64,000 bases of DNA from Chrysomallon squamiferum (taxonomy: Eukaryota; Mollusca; Gastropoda; Neomphalida; Peltospiridae), in NCBI GenBank assembly GCA_012295275.1, contig CM022670.1, positions 11,227,083 to 11,291,082 of the forward strand, written 5' to 3'. Below are positions 41,101 through 57,865 of the stretch, piece by piece. The position numbers and the translations under genes were made by a program. Each line of letters opens with the position of its first letter. Position 1 is the stretch's first letter. Below the pieces are notes generated by a model, which was not told where the DNA came from, did not search any database, and worked only from the letters and a program-made list of their open reading frames with translations.

Positions 41101-44100
41101 CAAGTTTCTCAAGTCGCTTGTCAGCCTGAAGCAGGAGACAGTAGGTTAATGAAAAGTAATTCCTTTAAAATCTTTACTTATTTATTTACATTATCATCTA
41201 TTTATTATTTTAAAAATAAATGAATAACTTAATAAATTCAGACAATATCATCTAAGAATATTTCTAAACTAATTAAAAATATATATATATATATGTTAAT
41301 AATAATGATCTTAAAGTAATAATCTTAATTGTAATGCATCAAAAAAATATCTAAGAAACTTAAATTAACAAATCCTCAAAAAAGTGATTCCAGTAAAGAC
41401 CAACTCCGTATTCTGAAAAACTTCTATGACTACTGTTAAAATATAATTATTTCTGAATTACAATTGTTAATGTCAGTATCAAAATAATTTTATACAACAC
41501 CTATGGGGTTTAAGGCTTTGTCTTGTTTCTTTTAGAAATAAAAATATGTTGATGCACATGAACTTATTTTGTATGATAGCCATATAAACTCATCTCTTCA
41601 AAATGCAACCAAAATCATTAACAAAAATCATTATACCATTGAACTGTCATTTGAAATTGATTGGTTCTATGACTGATCCTTATCCAGACTGCATTTAACA
41701 GTATAGACAAGGTCTCCCATGTTTTACATTATCTTTACAGAAAGTCTCTTAATTGTGATGCAATGAAATATTCCTTAATAATGTCAAGACAGACAGACAG
41801 TTGGTTACCCAGAGTGCTTATTTTGTTAAATAGATCTTTACTTCCTCAATGGCAAGCTGACTGAAATAACAGAAGTACCAACAAATTTGTTCCTATCAAA
41901 TAGTTATAGAAAAGTGAACTATTGTGGTAAAATGCAAGAACATCTTGCTTAATATTGAGAAAATATTTTCAGGAAAACTAGTGTGATGCAACCGTTATGA
42001 TTCCATTGAAACCTAGATTTCAAATTTGTAAAGGGAACCATATTTTATAAAACAGGTTTTAGAATATCTGGAAGTTGATCATGGTGCTGAAAATCTTTAC
42101 TTATTTAAACCGACAATTTTTATATACTTTTTTTTAACAGCCACATTTTGTGTTTTAATATAAATTGTAAACAGATTAACTTATTAATTATTTATAACTG
42201 TGTATTGAGTATTCTTCTATCTGTATGTACTGATATTTTAAAAAAAGGACTGAAAAATAATTTCATGACTTTATTTAAATAAAACCTCTAGAATACTAAA
42301 CAGCAGAACAGCACAGTATAAGATTTAAAAACTAGTTCTAGTGATATTATGCCATTAAGTTACTGAGAAAATGCATATCTACAAGTTATTAAAAATTATA
42401 AATCTGAAAATAATTTTTCAAACATGCTTCTGACATGATAATTAACAGCTACCAAAATTTAATACACTTGCATAAAATTAATAATTTTTATTTCTTTCCC
42501 CAAAAAAGTAATATGATGAACCTTTTAAGAAAAAAAAAAACAAAAAAAAAAACAACAATAATAATAATAATAATAATCATATAAAAAAACAAATTTTAGA
42601 AATCTCTAACTAAAGAATGTAGAACAAAAATTTTGAAATCAAAACTGTGATTGCAGACTATTTAACAAATCACATCTAAAAGCAACTATAAAATTAACAT
42701 ATAACAGAATATGGCTATAATAATGCTGAACTTATAACATGGGTGCTGTAATAATGTTAGAGTGGAAGTATAAAAAAAACTAAACTACACAGCATAAAAC
42801 TACACAGTAATCAAAGTTTTACCTCCAGTCTGTGTAGAGCTCCTTCACTGCTGTACTGACGTAAACCCGGACGGATGTACTCAGGATCATCATATCTCCT
42901 ATACAACAACAACAACAACAACAACATCAGAGAATAAGCTAATTTAATTCTGTGTCTAAGTATAAAGTGATTTTGAAAACATCTGTTACGTGTAACTAAC
43001 TGTTATTATTCATTTTTAATGGTAATAGTGTAATTTCTTAATTGCTGTTGTGAGATTTTTCACGTTATATTCATAAACTGCTATTAAATCAATTTAAATA
43101 CAGTTCCAAAATGAGTAATTATTATTATTATTTATTTATTTATTTATTATTTTTAATATAATTTTATATAATTTCATAAGTAACACATTGTCTACTTGAA
43201 ATCTCAGTGTTAAATATGATTCTTATTTCTTAGAAAAACAGAAAATATTCCATCTTGAAAGACAACTCACCTGTAACGAGCTTCTTCTGCTCTTTTTTCA
43301 TTTAGAATGTCTTCATAGGTGGGTGTGGACCATCCTTTCCGTGGCCCATCAACTATCTCACTGGGTAAATATCTCTAAAAAAAATAAAAAATTAAAATAA
43401 TGTTTAGATGTTTCAGTTTTATAAAATGAAATATTTCATGACTGAAAATAAAATGACAGTATAAACAGGTACTGTAATTGTCAACTTATATATCAGTTAC
43501 ACAACCAGATTTAAGTGAGCAAAAAATCTTCACTTCCATCTTGATAACTTCATCCAGTCACTGGATCCTCACTAAAGTCTCTGATCACTATTTGCTAATA
43601 CAAACTGTCCACTTTATAGAGTGAAAGGTGAATACAAGCCATATCTGTTTTGTGAAAATAATTACATGTATAAATAAATTGTAAAAATATAAGTAGCTGG
43701 AAAGGAACAGCTTGGTTCTGAAATCTGTAAAACTCTTGATATTTCAAAACATTTTATGGTAATTTCTAGAATGTTCCAGAACAAAATATCAAGATTTTCA
43801 CACAACACATACTGTATTGTAATGGCAACATTTATGATATTAATGAATTGTAACTTTTAAAAAATTCAAATTTTATTTTTAACTATCATTATCTGTAAGA
43901 TTTATACATATTTTGTAACAAAAGCATTAATTTCTGCCTTTTTTCAGGACATTTCAGAAAATTAATGGCTTCCAGAACTTTCAAGAAACAATTTTAATGA
44001 TGTTTTATTATAATACATTTTGTGTTTGCGAGTATGTTTGTGTGTGTGTGTGTGTATGTGTGTGTGTATGTTGTGTTTTGTGTTTTGAGTTTTGCACTTT

Positions 44101-45850
44101 CTGTTTTGTGCATATTAATTGTATTTTTATATTTATATTTGTAATGTTAGTAACAATTAATTTTCAAAACAACAAAAATAAAAACAAATCCTGATAACTA
44201 TCTAGTTAGTTTACTGTGAAATTATCTTTTTAAAAGCTAAAGCAAATTTTTGTATTCAATATTATCATCTTGAAAGAATTTATATTTGAAACAGATAGAG
44301 AAAAACTATTAACAATCTAAAATTAATAACGTTTGGTGAAAATTTAAAAATCTGTATAGCTGACTAAAACACTAAAAAAAACCTGTGATATTTGAAATTT
44401 CTTACAAATCTACTGAAGAAGTATAAAACTCTTACCATTATGGAGACAATTACTCTTAAAGTTGCCTATGCTAACAAGCAAAATTGGCCATTGTGAACGA
44501 AATAATATATGTGACCTACACTAGTGGTTTCTAAATTAAATAATTCTTCTGTTTGTGATAATCTTTTGGCACAGCTTCTGTGTGTCTGTGTATATAGGCA
44601 TGGTGCAGAGGGAAAGAGAACTGTGTACATCTTTACAATATATTCATTTCTGTATAACTGTTGCAGTTCAGATAGGATGTATATGAGTGTGATTAATTAA
44701 GAAAAAAAAATCGTATTTCTCTCATTAACTTTTATTTTTTTTATTTTTGAAAATTTTCTTATTATCTTTTATTTTAATTCATGTGTTTGCTTTATTACTG
44801 TTATTGTTTGTTTTTGTTTTTGTTTTTTTATTTATAAATTTAGGCACTTACTCTTACAGTTTGTTGAGACAACAAATGTAAGCATAGCTGATGAAAAGTA
44901 GTACAGCAAACTAATATTAATAAACCTAATTTACTATTCTTGATAGTGAATGACAAATAGTCTTTCATGTAACAGAGAAGAATAAAGCATTGTCATATTT
45001 CAGCATTAATCATAATCTTTCTAAAAGGTCTCTGATAACTATCAACAAGTCTTCTTCAAAATTATTTATTTCTGAAAAACATTCTGCTTACTAACAAAAT
45101 ATATTCATTCATTCAGAATCATCCTAAATTTAAATACTTTTTGTAAGTGTTTAACACAGAAGTTAAACTGATTCTTAAATTGATTATTACGATTATAAAT
45201 ACAGCTACGCTTAAGGTCAATTAACAATATTTCTTTCAACACATAATATCAGAAATATTTTCAGAGAATGTTTGTTTTGTTTTCAGACTTTTCATTAAAC
45301 AGTTGACTGTCACTATAATATAATACAAGAATAGTATATATATATATATATATTTTAGTGTGAGACAATTTCTGAAACTTCCACTTGATACTTAGAAAAT
45401 TTTTTCTTTTTAACTGACATATATCAGTTAATCATAATGATATAAAATCTGAAAACATTTAAAAAACAAAACATTCAACAACAACAATAACAAATGTAAA
45501 TATAATAATAACAATAAATAAACTTACAACAACAATAATAAATAAATTTATAAATAAATAAATAAACAAATAAATAAAAAGCATTACATCAAAACTTTCA
45601 GATTCAGATGTAATACTTCTTTGAAGAAAGACTATTTGTCGTCAAGGCAACTTACAACTAGTAAAATCATTCAACAGTTACTTACATTGGCAGGACACTC
45701 ACAATAGGCTTTTTGTCTTAAAAAATCATTGTAGCCCAAGTTTCTCTCCAATCTTTTTACTCTATACTATACATTAAAAAACAAATCTGACATCCAAATC
45801 CAGTACTCAACCAAGTGTAATAATTAGTTAAATAAAAACAACACACTTAG

Positions 45851-45892
<42 letters not shown>

Positions 45893-48800
45893 AACACTTT
45901 TGAAAAATGCTAAAATGTTCCATTGAGTTCACATATTATTACTTTGACTGTTAGTCAGATGGATGCTTTTGAAAATGAAAAGAAAGGTGCAATAAATCAA
46001 TAAATCATTAACTACAGTGATCAGAAATAAACAATATATTGATTACACAAAGAGATTAATCAACTCAATAAAATAAATAATCAACAAACTGAAATGGAAA
46101 TGCATTTAAACAATATGTGCAGTTAAGCAAAGGACTATAATAAAAATAAAATAATACAATGATTTTATTTTATCTTATTATAATAATTATTTTATGTTAA
46201 AAAACAGTTTTAAAGGCTAAATAACCATTAACACTTTTGTTTTATTGGTAAAATAAATGTTCACTGTTAAAAGTAAATGTTTTGGACAATTTAAATTCTA
46301 TGATAATCTCTAAATAATACTGATTCTAGAGAAGTTATGTGGATCATATAAAAATATAAATTATAACCTCCAAATACACGTATATCTAATAAAGAAATAA
46401 CAGTACCAGGCTTTGATGAATGTCTTGATGCATGACAAACACAAAAGAAAAAACTCACATATTTTGATTGATCATAATTGAGACCTGGAAGACTGGTACA
46501 TTGATTTCTGTCAAAAAGTCTCTGAAATATGTCAAAGGTCATCTAACTTAGACCTGTTGTCAGTCTTTTTGTTCTAATTTCAACCAATAAGTCTGCGATT
46601 TGCAATAATTTTTATGATCATTTAAACTCTTAAAAGAAATTACATTGTAAGACAATATTTTTGAGGTTTTTGTGATGTTTGTTTTTGTTATTAAATTTCT
46701 AAACTGTCCATGAATGCAGGAATTCTCGCATTTTTTAATAAATATAATTTGTATACATTAACTGATTATTTAGCAGTGGGCATAAGAGAATATTCGCCTG
46801 ATTTACAGATAAAAAAGCATACCAGAGCTTCTGGTGAATGAGGTTCCCTTGAATACTTCATCAACGGATTCCACTCATAACCATGCTTCTGTCAATAACA
46901 AATTATCTAATACCTCAACAAACGAAAGTGAAATAAACTCAAGACAGTTGAAAAATTAAGCAAAATGAACTGGAATATTTCAGTGACCACAATCACTAAA
47001 CGGATTGAAATAAATTATAAAACACAAGTGTTTTTTTTAAATTCAATACTTCCAAACATACTCAATCATAATTACAACACCAAATTCATTTCACATCATT
47101 TTGCATTATTTTATTTTATTTTATTTTATTTTATTTACAGCATTCATAAAAAATGATCGATGAAAGTAACATCATAATTATAATAATACATTTTGCCATT
47201 AGGTCAGATTATTATTATTTTCCGTTTCCTGAGAGTGATCACTGAAATGAAATAAAAAGGAGACAGAGGGGATGTTACTCTGGGAAATCAGGACCGTGAA
47301 CTTACGTCGGAGTGAGGACGTATTTTTTCATCTTTCTCTGCCAAGTACCGATTGTATTCCTCATTGCGTTGTTTCCCCTGGTGCAGCTAAAAGAAAAGTC
47401 AATGGAAATTGTTCTAGAAGCAACAATTTTATAAAAGATCACAAATATGGCTTAGATTATGGGCATAGAGAACACTAACATTCAACAGAATGCCCCCATA
47501 GGTTATTTTTAAAATATTTACAGTTGTATGTGTGCTCTTCTGAATATCTAATTCAAATAGAATTACAGTAAAAAAAATAAAAAAAATAAAAATTATATTT
47601 ATTTTCCCTTGCATCCCCTCTGCCTCTTACTAAATTTACTGATTCATTTACTAAATAGAAACTGCAGTTAACAAATTAACTTTTATTTTATTTCTTAACA
47701 TATGAAAACATATATAAATATTCTGTTATATAAATGATGACAAAATAAAGTGAACTATCAGAATTACACTTTAATTTGAAATGAAATAGAAATCACAAAG
47801 AACCAGAGTGGGTACACGTTACTAACAAAATTCTGAAACAAATGATTATTTGAATTTTCTCAAATTCCACAAAACATTTCAGTAAATTCACAAATTTTCA
47901 AGAGAAATAATGATTACATAAATTTTAAATAATTCAGTGATAACATGAAATCTTTGAAAATTTCAAGGACTTTGTGTAATCACTGATTTCATATATTTAC
48001 TGTAACCAATATTCTCTGCTGTTTATATAACATAGGCTGAACACAAGTACTGCTGAACTATTAACTCCAAGCTATGTACTCATTTAATAAAAATGTTAAT
48101 GACTATTAAAAACATATTGCTGATGTATCAGTGTCAGCAGATGCTGAAACTATTGTTACACTAACAAGACAAGGACTAAAACAAATGGCTAAATGATTAG
48201 TATTTATCAATACTGCAAACATAAAATGTTGTTAGTACTTTCCTGTTTTGGTATAAGGAAAGTAAGAGAGGAAGGCATTACATGTTTCTCCCATATATAC
48301 ATACACATACACATACACACACAAACACATAAAAAATTGCAATGTTGTTTTTTAAAAGAGGAAAAAATTAAAAACTGGTTTACATTATTTAAACAAATAT
48401 TTAAATTGAATTTTTGTTGATGAAAATATTAATTTGTTTGAAAAGATCTTGTTTATCTGGTCTATGTCAATTTTATTTAAATCATGCTTCTTGGTTGTAA
48501 CAACTGCAAACAATTCATGACTTTTTGTTTCTTTTTTGCAACTGATAAATCAGCTTTTTTAAACTTTCAAAATCAGTACTTGTTAAAATTTGTCTTATAA
48601 AATAATGTAATCATTCTGCTGAAATAATCATCAAAGCCCAAAGCAATAGGTCATTACAAAATTAATGTTGGTATTAGCAAACTATGACTCTAAAGACAAG
48701 TAAGTAGGAATAATTTAGAAATGCAAAAAAAAAAAAAAAATATGATACTGAACAAATTCAATATATCTCAATTTTCCAGGTAACGGTAGATCAAGGAGAG

Positions 48801-51800
48801 CATGCCCAGTATGCAAAAGGAAAAAAGGCAAGGTATCAAATATGAATCAAATAAATCTGACTTGGAACAAATCTGAAGAAATGTGAAGGTATTTTTTAAA
48901 TAATTCCATCAGATGTCACAGTAAATCCATCAGCTGTAGACTACTCTTTTTTCTCGGAACTACACAACATGATGCTGCCTGATCAATATTTACTGCACTG
49001 ATTATGTATATTTGCTTGTTTCTTCTATTTAATTACCACTAACGCAGGATTTAGTTCTTCTGGCAGAGCACCTTCAGCATAAAAGACAAGTATATTTCTT
49101 TTAGTTTTCTTACAGAATATATATACTCTCTTCTGGTCAAAAGTGAGCACAATTTTTTGAGAGTTATCTTAATTAGAATTTCTTAAAAAAATTAAAAATC
49201 TTTATTATTTCCATATAGTTCTAAAATTTAGCAAAAAGCAAACTAATCAAGCTAAAAAAATAAAATAATAATCAATTATCTGTTTCTAACAAGCAAGAAA
49301 CATCAATATACTTAAGCAGATTTGTTTAAAGCTAAGCTAATGATTAAAATCATTATGCTTAAGGTTGGTTTTTGTTTATTTATTTTTTTTTTTTTTTTTT
49401 AAATACTTATAATACTTATTATACTGATTTTGTTTCTTCATTATTTAATATTTAATAGGTTCAAACTTTATTTTCATCTTAAAAAAACAACATACAAATC
49501 ATCATCATCATCGTGACCACCCCTTCAATGGAGTTCGCTAATAATTCTAAAATTAAATTATGAATAATTAACAATATTAAATTTGTCTATTTAATACATG
49601 ATTTGCTAACAATATGAACTGTGAAAAGAAATACAGTTTCTAGGATTGACATTTAGGGAGTCAGTAATTGCCATTTTAGAGTAATTGGCATGTTTTGTTA
49701 GAGAACATTTTTCTGTTACAGAGTAAAACGATACAAAAGTGATTTCCATATTTGTTCTCTGCTACTTATTTATAATAAACAAACAGCAGGCAATAAATTA
49801 CTGCTAAAAGAAATTACAGGATAACTCTGGATAACAAAATCTGAAGCTTTAATATAATCTGAAAACTATAAAAGATGTCAAGCATTTTATCCCTTGAACT
49901 CACTGAATACGGTTTGAGGTCCATGTAACTGTGAGTGCGTTCATACCATGGTTTTGACCAACTGTGCCTTGTTGGATTAGACCGAGGTCGTTCATAGTAA
50001 TCCTGTTATATTAACACTCTGTCATGTAACTAGCTTTCAAAATTACAAAGTACACACTACTGAAAGAATTACGATAATTTTTGGAAGTATCAAATAACTG
50101 TTTATAAAAACAAATTCTAAAACCAAAACACTATATCATCCATAATTAAATATATAAAAAAAAAAAAAAAAAAAATGTTTTCGTTACTGAATTTTATTAC
50201 CATTATGGTTTCAAGGAGTAAAAAAACTTCAATAAAAATCATTCTAAAACACAAAGAAGTTCATGTGTACCTAGCTACATGTTGCAGTGAAGACAATTTT
50301 GAAAAAAAACCAACAACCAGTAATATTTAATCCTTAACACTTGTGAAATTAATATACATTAATCTAACCTGATGATCTCTGACACCAAGACCTGGAATGG
50401 ATGCCATCTGGTTCTCTGAATCCTGTTTTACATATCGGTTGTGTGAATTTTTCTGAAAAGAACAAAACAATACAATGAATATAAGGTTAGCAATGAACTT
50501 TTAAAAGCTACTTTATATCAGTTTTTCTTTCTTTTCTGTATGCATTGAAACAATAAAAGTGTCTTCAGTTAAGCAAAGATACAGCTCTGTCATTGTGAAC
50601 CGTAACACAAAGTCTTGCTTTAATTTCAGAAATCACCAACCTCTGCTAGTAATTTATTGTATTCCTGTCTTCTCTCTTCATTCAGTTTCTCTCGATGTTT
50701 AGTATTTGAACCCAGCTTGCTGAAAAATCCTCCTGGGGTAGGAGGTTTTGGCGGGAGATTCTCGCGGCCTCTGGGTCCAGGCTTAAAAATTCAAATGTAT
50801 TATGTTAGTATAACACCATATAATAGGAAAAAATAAATGAAAACCTCAGACTCTGGCCTGACATAATGCAAACTGAAAGAATGTATTACAAACAGGAAGC
50901 AATAAAACAACATAACAATAATAAATCAAAGTACAGCAAATGTCTTTGCTACATGCAAAAACTATTCTGCATAATAATTACAAAAATAGTTTTATTAACT
51001 TGCTTGTATGCACTTTTAAGCTAATGAATATATTTTAGATAGCAGCTGCCATTTTGTATTAAAACTTAGTTCATCTGAAAAATTTAAATATAAAATGATA
51101 CTGAAGCATTAAGGCATCTAATATTGGTCTGTTAATGAAATGTTTGCATGATTAGAGCAATATGAACATGCAGAAATGAAAAGTTACATATGTGAGATAC
51201 CAGTTTGTGCAAAACAGGGGATAACTCTGCAATTAAATATTAACACACAGTACATTCAGAAAAATTAACTGTAAAGATGACAAGATGCATAATTAATAAT
51301 CAGTGAGCAAAAACAGGTGGCTTTGTTTTATTTTCAGGTTGGAATCTGATTTGTTAGTTTTTGTTTTTTTACAAAATATATGAATATATTTCATTTACTG
51401 ATTAAGAACTCAGTGCAAATAAAACTATCTAATGTAACCATTTCCAGTTCAAAAATTAACAAAATATATTTCGTTTTTGTATATATCGCAAGAAAGAAAA
51501 TTTTTAAAACTGAACAACATTAAGTGCTATCATCAAATAAATGTTACAAATAAAAAGCATTGAAAGGTATTTTCCACTACTTCTCTTATTCAAATCACAT
51601 TAATAAATGAGTGGACAGTGAAAATTGTTTAACAGTAAGCTAATTGTATTCTTCTCTTCTGTAATATATGATAACATGCCATACTTGCTAAATCAATAAA
51701 TATCACAATTCCTGTTCAGACAGTAATTTCCATCTGCATTTCAAAATTAAAATACATCTACAGGTATTTGGTATTTTCTTTTGAATGAACAAAGAAAGAA

Positions 51801-54800
51801 AATATCAAACAAAAAAATATATGAATAAAATTTATTTAGCAGATTATGATTCATTGAATAACATGATTATTTTACACCAATTCACTATTAAAGAGAAAAT
51901 ATATTATGAATACCTACAACAAACACTTTCATTTAGAATGTGTGCTGAAACTGCAATATGGATGGGTTAAAATTAATGAAATATTAATCAATATAATGTC
52001 ACAGCAAATGTATTTCACACAGCAACAACAAACAACTGCAATAAAGTTATTTTAAAAAAACATTAAATGGGTAACACTTTTATGTAAAAACCAATCTACA
52101 CCTTTTCAGCTAAGTAGTGCTGGAATTCATTTTTATGTTTTGATCCAGCTAAGTCCAGTGGAAGTACTTTCTCAGTGGACGGTTCCTGCTGCATTCTCTG
52201 TGATTGTTTCAGTGACTAGCAACAAGAAGGGATGTCAACAATAAACATTAACTAGATAAACGCTGACAGACTACTCTGTGAATCAATATTTTGCTGATGG
52301 TCTTTACATACACTATTGGAAAACAAGACCTAATTGTTTGGAAAATACTTTTTTTTGGAAAACATTTTTCAGTTTGAGTGCACTGATGTATTTGTTTCAA
52401 GACAAAAAGCTGCAGCAGATTCAAAGTTTTATGTAGAAATCTATAATTTTGTGTGGTATATGTCTCATGATTAGTGGGTACTTATTTCCAATATTCAATT
52501 TCAAAATAAATTAAATATAAATTTAAATATTTTCTATAATAAAATTATAAGCAATAACCAATTTCCTTGAATTAACTGTTAGTAAATATGAATATATTTT
52601 TTCAAATCTCAGTCTTGTTAGTAAATATGTCTAATTATGCACCTTATCACGTTTGAATTGTTCATACTCTCTGCGTTTCTCTTCTAGAAATGTTGCCTTG
52701 TTATCTTTGTGTTCACCAATCTGAAGACCAAGATCTACTGTAGGTTCACGCCATTTCCTCCGGGACATATCCGGAGACTTTACAAAAAAAAAAAGAATGA
52801 CAATTTGCTTAAAATAACACATAACATATGTTGACATATTCAAAGATTTCTCAATTCAAAAACTGATTTTTCATCCTGACACAAACATCCGTTTACCACT
52901 TTGAAACAGACTCAGAATCATCTTTACATGATTTTATTTTAGTATCATTTTAAAAAACCCAATAAACTGATGACAAAATGTAAAAAAGATATAACATGAC
53001 TTAGAAAGATATTTCGTTAGTATGTCGTTCAAGCGTTTGTTAGTTTTATAATTAAAACGGTTTTCCACAGCCATTAACAGATTCTACTTCTACCTTCATT
53101 TTTTCATGCATTCCAATAGGAAGTCCTTTTTCCTCAGATGGTTCTCGCCAGATTCGACGAGATCTATCATGTGTCTGCAGGACAGAAAGTTAAGTACATA
53201 TTCATTAGCTAAAATCATCTTCTATGCATTACACAGAGGGATAACTTATTAATAACACATATTCTACAGGTACAACAATGTCCAGATGTTTGTGACAGTT
53301 AGTAAGTAATGTTACATGGCTTGTTTTCTTTTAATGACAAAATACAAAAAGTGTTTTAGGTTTTTGATATGTCTTATGATTAAATATTACTCTTTTCAAA
53401 GTATATTTCAATAACAATTACTAACAATGCAAAACAGTAGTTTATTTTAGAAATAATATTAAAATAAATTATTCAGTTACATCATCAGTATTAAATAAAA
53501 TGACTGAAAGAGTTACCATCAGCATGAATTTTGCTAATAAAAACTGAAAAATCTTTCACAACAAGAACTCATATCTCAATATCAGATGCTTAAGTTTATC
53601 TTGAAAAAGAATAATGGAAAGCTAAAACTAACTTGATAACATAGATCACAGAAAACATTTTTCAATGATTTTACATTTTTGCAAGAAATATAGCATCAGT
53701 TTAAGTTTCCAGTATTCACTATAATAAATCATCTAACAAAAAAATTGAATAATGAATGTTTTATAAATTGGTATAATGGTTTTAAAAAGCACACAAAAAA
53801 AAACAACAACAGAATGTTGAAGTTTACCCTTTGAAACAAGACTAATAATATAGTGTCACAGTGGTAATATTCCCAAAAATCAAATCACACTTATTCCAGC
53901 TATAATTACTCCCATATTATCTGTATTAATATACATATTTCTAACACAACATTATTTTCTCATATATATTTAAGTTAGTGTTTTCACTGTTGCTATCTGG
54001 TTGTTACAAACACAAAGTAATGATACAGACAAGACAAACACTACAGATCACCAAAGACCTGTTTGAATTAACAGCAAGATAAATATAGAAAATCAATTTT
54101 TTATAAATATCTCATGAATCTACAAATAAATTAACTGTTCTGTTTAATAAAACCTGTATAATATATGATGTATGATGTATGATACTTGAAGCAATTGGCA
54201 ATGTTTTACAACTATAATTAAATAAACATTATTCAATTAATTTTCACATAACAGGGATAAATATCTTATGAACTACAGAGATAAATATATTAACTGTACT
54301 GTTTTATGAACTCTGTATTACATGGAATAATGAATCATGATATTGTACAACAATAAGCCACCTACTCTATTAATTTTCAGTATCTTATGAAGAGATAATT
54401 TTAAATTAACAGCACAGTTTTAATACAAAATCTTCATTACATACAATACTGAATGCCTATGATATTTGAAGCAAAAGCAATAATTTACAACTACAACTGT
54501 CTAAGCCAGCAACTATGTTAATTTTCACATAATAAATATCTTATGAACTGCAAGAGATAAAAACTTAACTGTATTGTTAATAAAATATTTATCATATAAC
54601 AATACTAATGTTAATCATAATACTTGAAGCAATAAGCAATAATTTACGACTACAAATTCCTACTGTATTAATTTAACAAACAATAAACAGTTAGCACTTA
54701 GAATATCTATGCTATTTAAATCAAATGATAAAAATAGATTTTAAACAAATAAGATTTTACATGCACATTTCAGAACAACAGATACCAATAGAAGCTTCCA

Positions 54801-57800
54801 AATGTTACAAACAATACACATTTTTCTGGGATAAAACAGACATATTAAGAACAAAAAGTAACTTTAATGTATGTTAGTTCAAATTTCTTTCCACCATCAG
54901 TAAAATAATTACAGAACACAAAAAGATGACAACAGAATCAACAGGACAGACACAGATCCACACAACAAAAACAGTTTCCGTCAACAGTTTCTTCATGCAA
55001 TGAATGATGCACTTCTATCAAGCAAAGAGGGATGAATCAGCATCAAGCATTACAGATTTTCGTCAAAGCCAACAGCAGGACAGAAATGTATAATCTACAT
55101 TGGGTAAAAAAGTACTGTAACTCTAACTACAAACTGATGTTGTTGTTATCGGGTATCATCACTACCTGGCAGGCAGCATGTAACAAATATCAGCAGATTA
55201 TTATCTACATGTAACGAATGCAGAACTATGTTGTTAGTAGAATCACGTGACAGCACACACATTATACCTTGGCTCCTGCCTTCCCTCCATGAAACTCCCT
55301 CCATACTTCCTGATAAGCTAGTTTATCGCCATCAACCTGTATTTCCCGATCTTTTTCCTGTTTCTGCCATGCTAAAACAAATGATATACCAAATATGTCA
55401 CTTACCAAAGTTAATTAATGAAAACACCTTTTATGAATTTCTACAAATTTTGCCTTTGAAATATACCAATTATATACAATACATTACAATGACCACTGGT
55501 AACGCTCACATCAACAATAAAGGTCAAAAACATTGAAAAAATTATATACAATGAAGTTCTTAATAAAACAATTACATGCACTTTTTATTTTATTTCCATT
55601 TAGTATATATATAAAAATTAATATAAAAATTAAAGATGAAAGTTATAGATGATCTCTTTTTATTGATTTAAAATACATTTTTCTGTATTATATATATATT
55701 TTATATAGTAACTGTAAACAAATCAAGCAACAAAACTTTGAAAACAGAACAAAAAAACAACAAAACATCGTAATATCAACTTTCTGAAACAATATATTCA
55801 TTTCACTGACAGATATTATAAAAGAAATTTCAGATGATAATGCATGGATGACAAACATTACAACACATTCTGAATGGTTTAAATGATTTATTTCTCAACA
55901 CAGTGTAACAGAACACTATGATAATCCGCAGTAAGCAGCATACCTCCAAGAGTTGCTGCTGATGTGGTGGCTGCTGCTGCTGCCACAGTGGTTTGGATGA
56001 ATAATTATGGTTCTGGCCAGCTTCTTGTAGTCTGTTTCCAATACCATTTTGTTGAGCATAGTTTACAGGTCTCTCATCTGTCAAGTATGCTACAGTTTCA
56101 TGCTGACTCTGTTTCAGTCTCTCCAGAAGTTCCTCAATTGAAGGTCCAGGTTCATGTTTTGTGTAACCATTACGTGGCTAGGGATAAAATAAATATTCTA
56201 AAAAGTAAATGAACTGTAATAAAACACAATAACAATTTAAAAAAACAAGCAAACAGAAACTGTATCCAGTCATCTATTTATGACTTATGTGACACATGAC
56301 TTTGCAACCTTTGTCTGAAGTGATACTGATCCTTTTTTTTTTCACTTCTCATGAGGTTTAATATGAATGGAAAAAAAAGAACAATTCAGTGTATGTTCAG
56401 TATGACTGTAAAGAAAATGACTCCACCAGATACACAAGACAGTAACATTTTTGCTTTACTACCTAATACCAGTGATCAGTAAATATGTTCTGGGGTTTTT
56501 TGGTAGCAAGTATTAAACACATTGTAGTGCTAATTGTGTTTGGTTTAAACTAATTATATACAATTATACAAAAATCAATTTATGACCAAGTGGCTGAAAT
56601 GGAACATGGTCATAAGTCAACAACTGTATATGTAAAAACTGTTACATTATGAATTACTATTGTGTAAGCTTTTAAATCAATATTCTGATGTAACATTTTC
56701 TTTCTGAAAGCTTTGTCAGTTAAGTAGTTAAAAAATAACTATAGCTAATAACAAAACAGTTTCATATCTATTAGCCTTAACTGAAAATAATATATAAATA
56801 TTTGCTTCACTTTGCTTATTGTATTCAAATCATGCTAAATTACTAACTGTAATAATAATATTATTAACATTCAGTCAACAAGCTTTGTAAATATACACTT
56901 TATTATTAATTTTGTTATTATTTATCTTTGAATGCTGTTATATCTATATTTAATTAAAAACTTCTTTCATGTGATCAAAGCATTACACATGCTGACAACT
57001 GATATGTTTTGTTTCTCTGTCTGAAATCCAAATTTCAATCAGAATCCTTTAGGCTATCACTTAAACTACCTAAGAGATGTGACAAAGGCAATCATAATTA
57101 TAATCTTATTTGTTTTTATATGATTTCATAAGACCAGGCTGTTGTTAATAATAAATTATAACATGTCCAGAACCTTTATGGAGTCTACTGTTTTGCAGAG
57201 TTTGATCTCTACAGACAAATAAATATATTTTAAATTCAGTCAGTAAAATTTCCTACCATACCTGTTTATACTGTTTTTCAGTAGGTCTGTTTTCATAGTT
57301 CTGTTTAGAATTTTCCTCTGGCTGTTCTCTATGGACAGGAGTTTCTTTAGGTAAGACCTTCACATTTTCAAACTTTGATACTGAATGTTTCTGCAGCAGT
57401 AGTTTATCATGTTCTGCCTTTTGCTGAAAATATATTTTGAAAAAGAAATAAACATATTAAGGTTTTTCAGGTTACTTCTTTTTGTTGTTGTTATTTAGGG
57501 GATTTAGGGTTATATGTAACTGAATTAAGTCCAACAAAATGACTTTACTAACATATATAATGTTTAATACCACAGCTTTAATCTGAAATAAACTTGAGTT
57601 TAAAGTTATCTTGAAAATCAGTAAAACTCACCTCATCAAGCATTTTCTTGTATTCCTGTTGTTTCTTGTAACGAAGTAATCTCTGAGCCTTCTCATAATC
57701 CTCAACAGAAATGTTTTCATTATCATCAATTACAGCAACCCTCCTTTTTTCATTAGCTTTTTTCTAGTTAAAATAAATTAAAATAAAAAATATAATAATA

Positions 57801-57831
57801 ATAATAATAATAATAATATTATAATTATAAT

Positions 57832-57865
<34 letters not shown>

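Noticed and set aside
49029-49063. Exon-like string encoding ALPEELNPALV between CSPP1 exons 13 and 14
   Set aside because: Its 35-nt length between the apparent acceptor and donor breaks frame between two phase-0 exons, and the phase-0 reading hits TAA.
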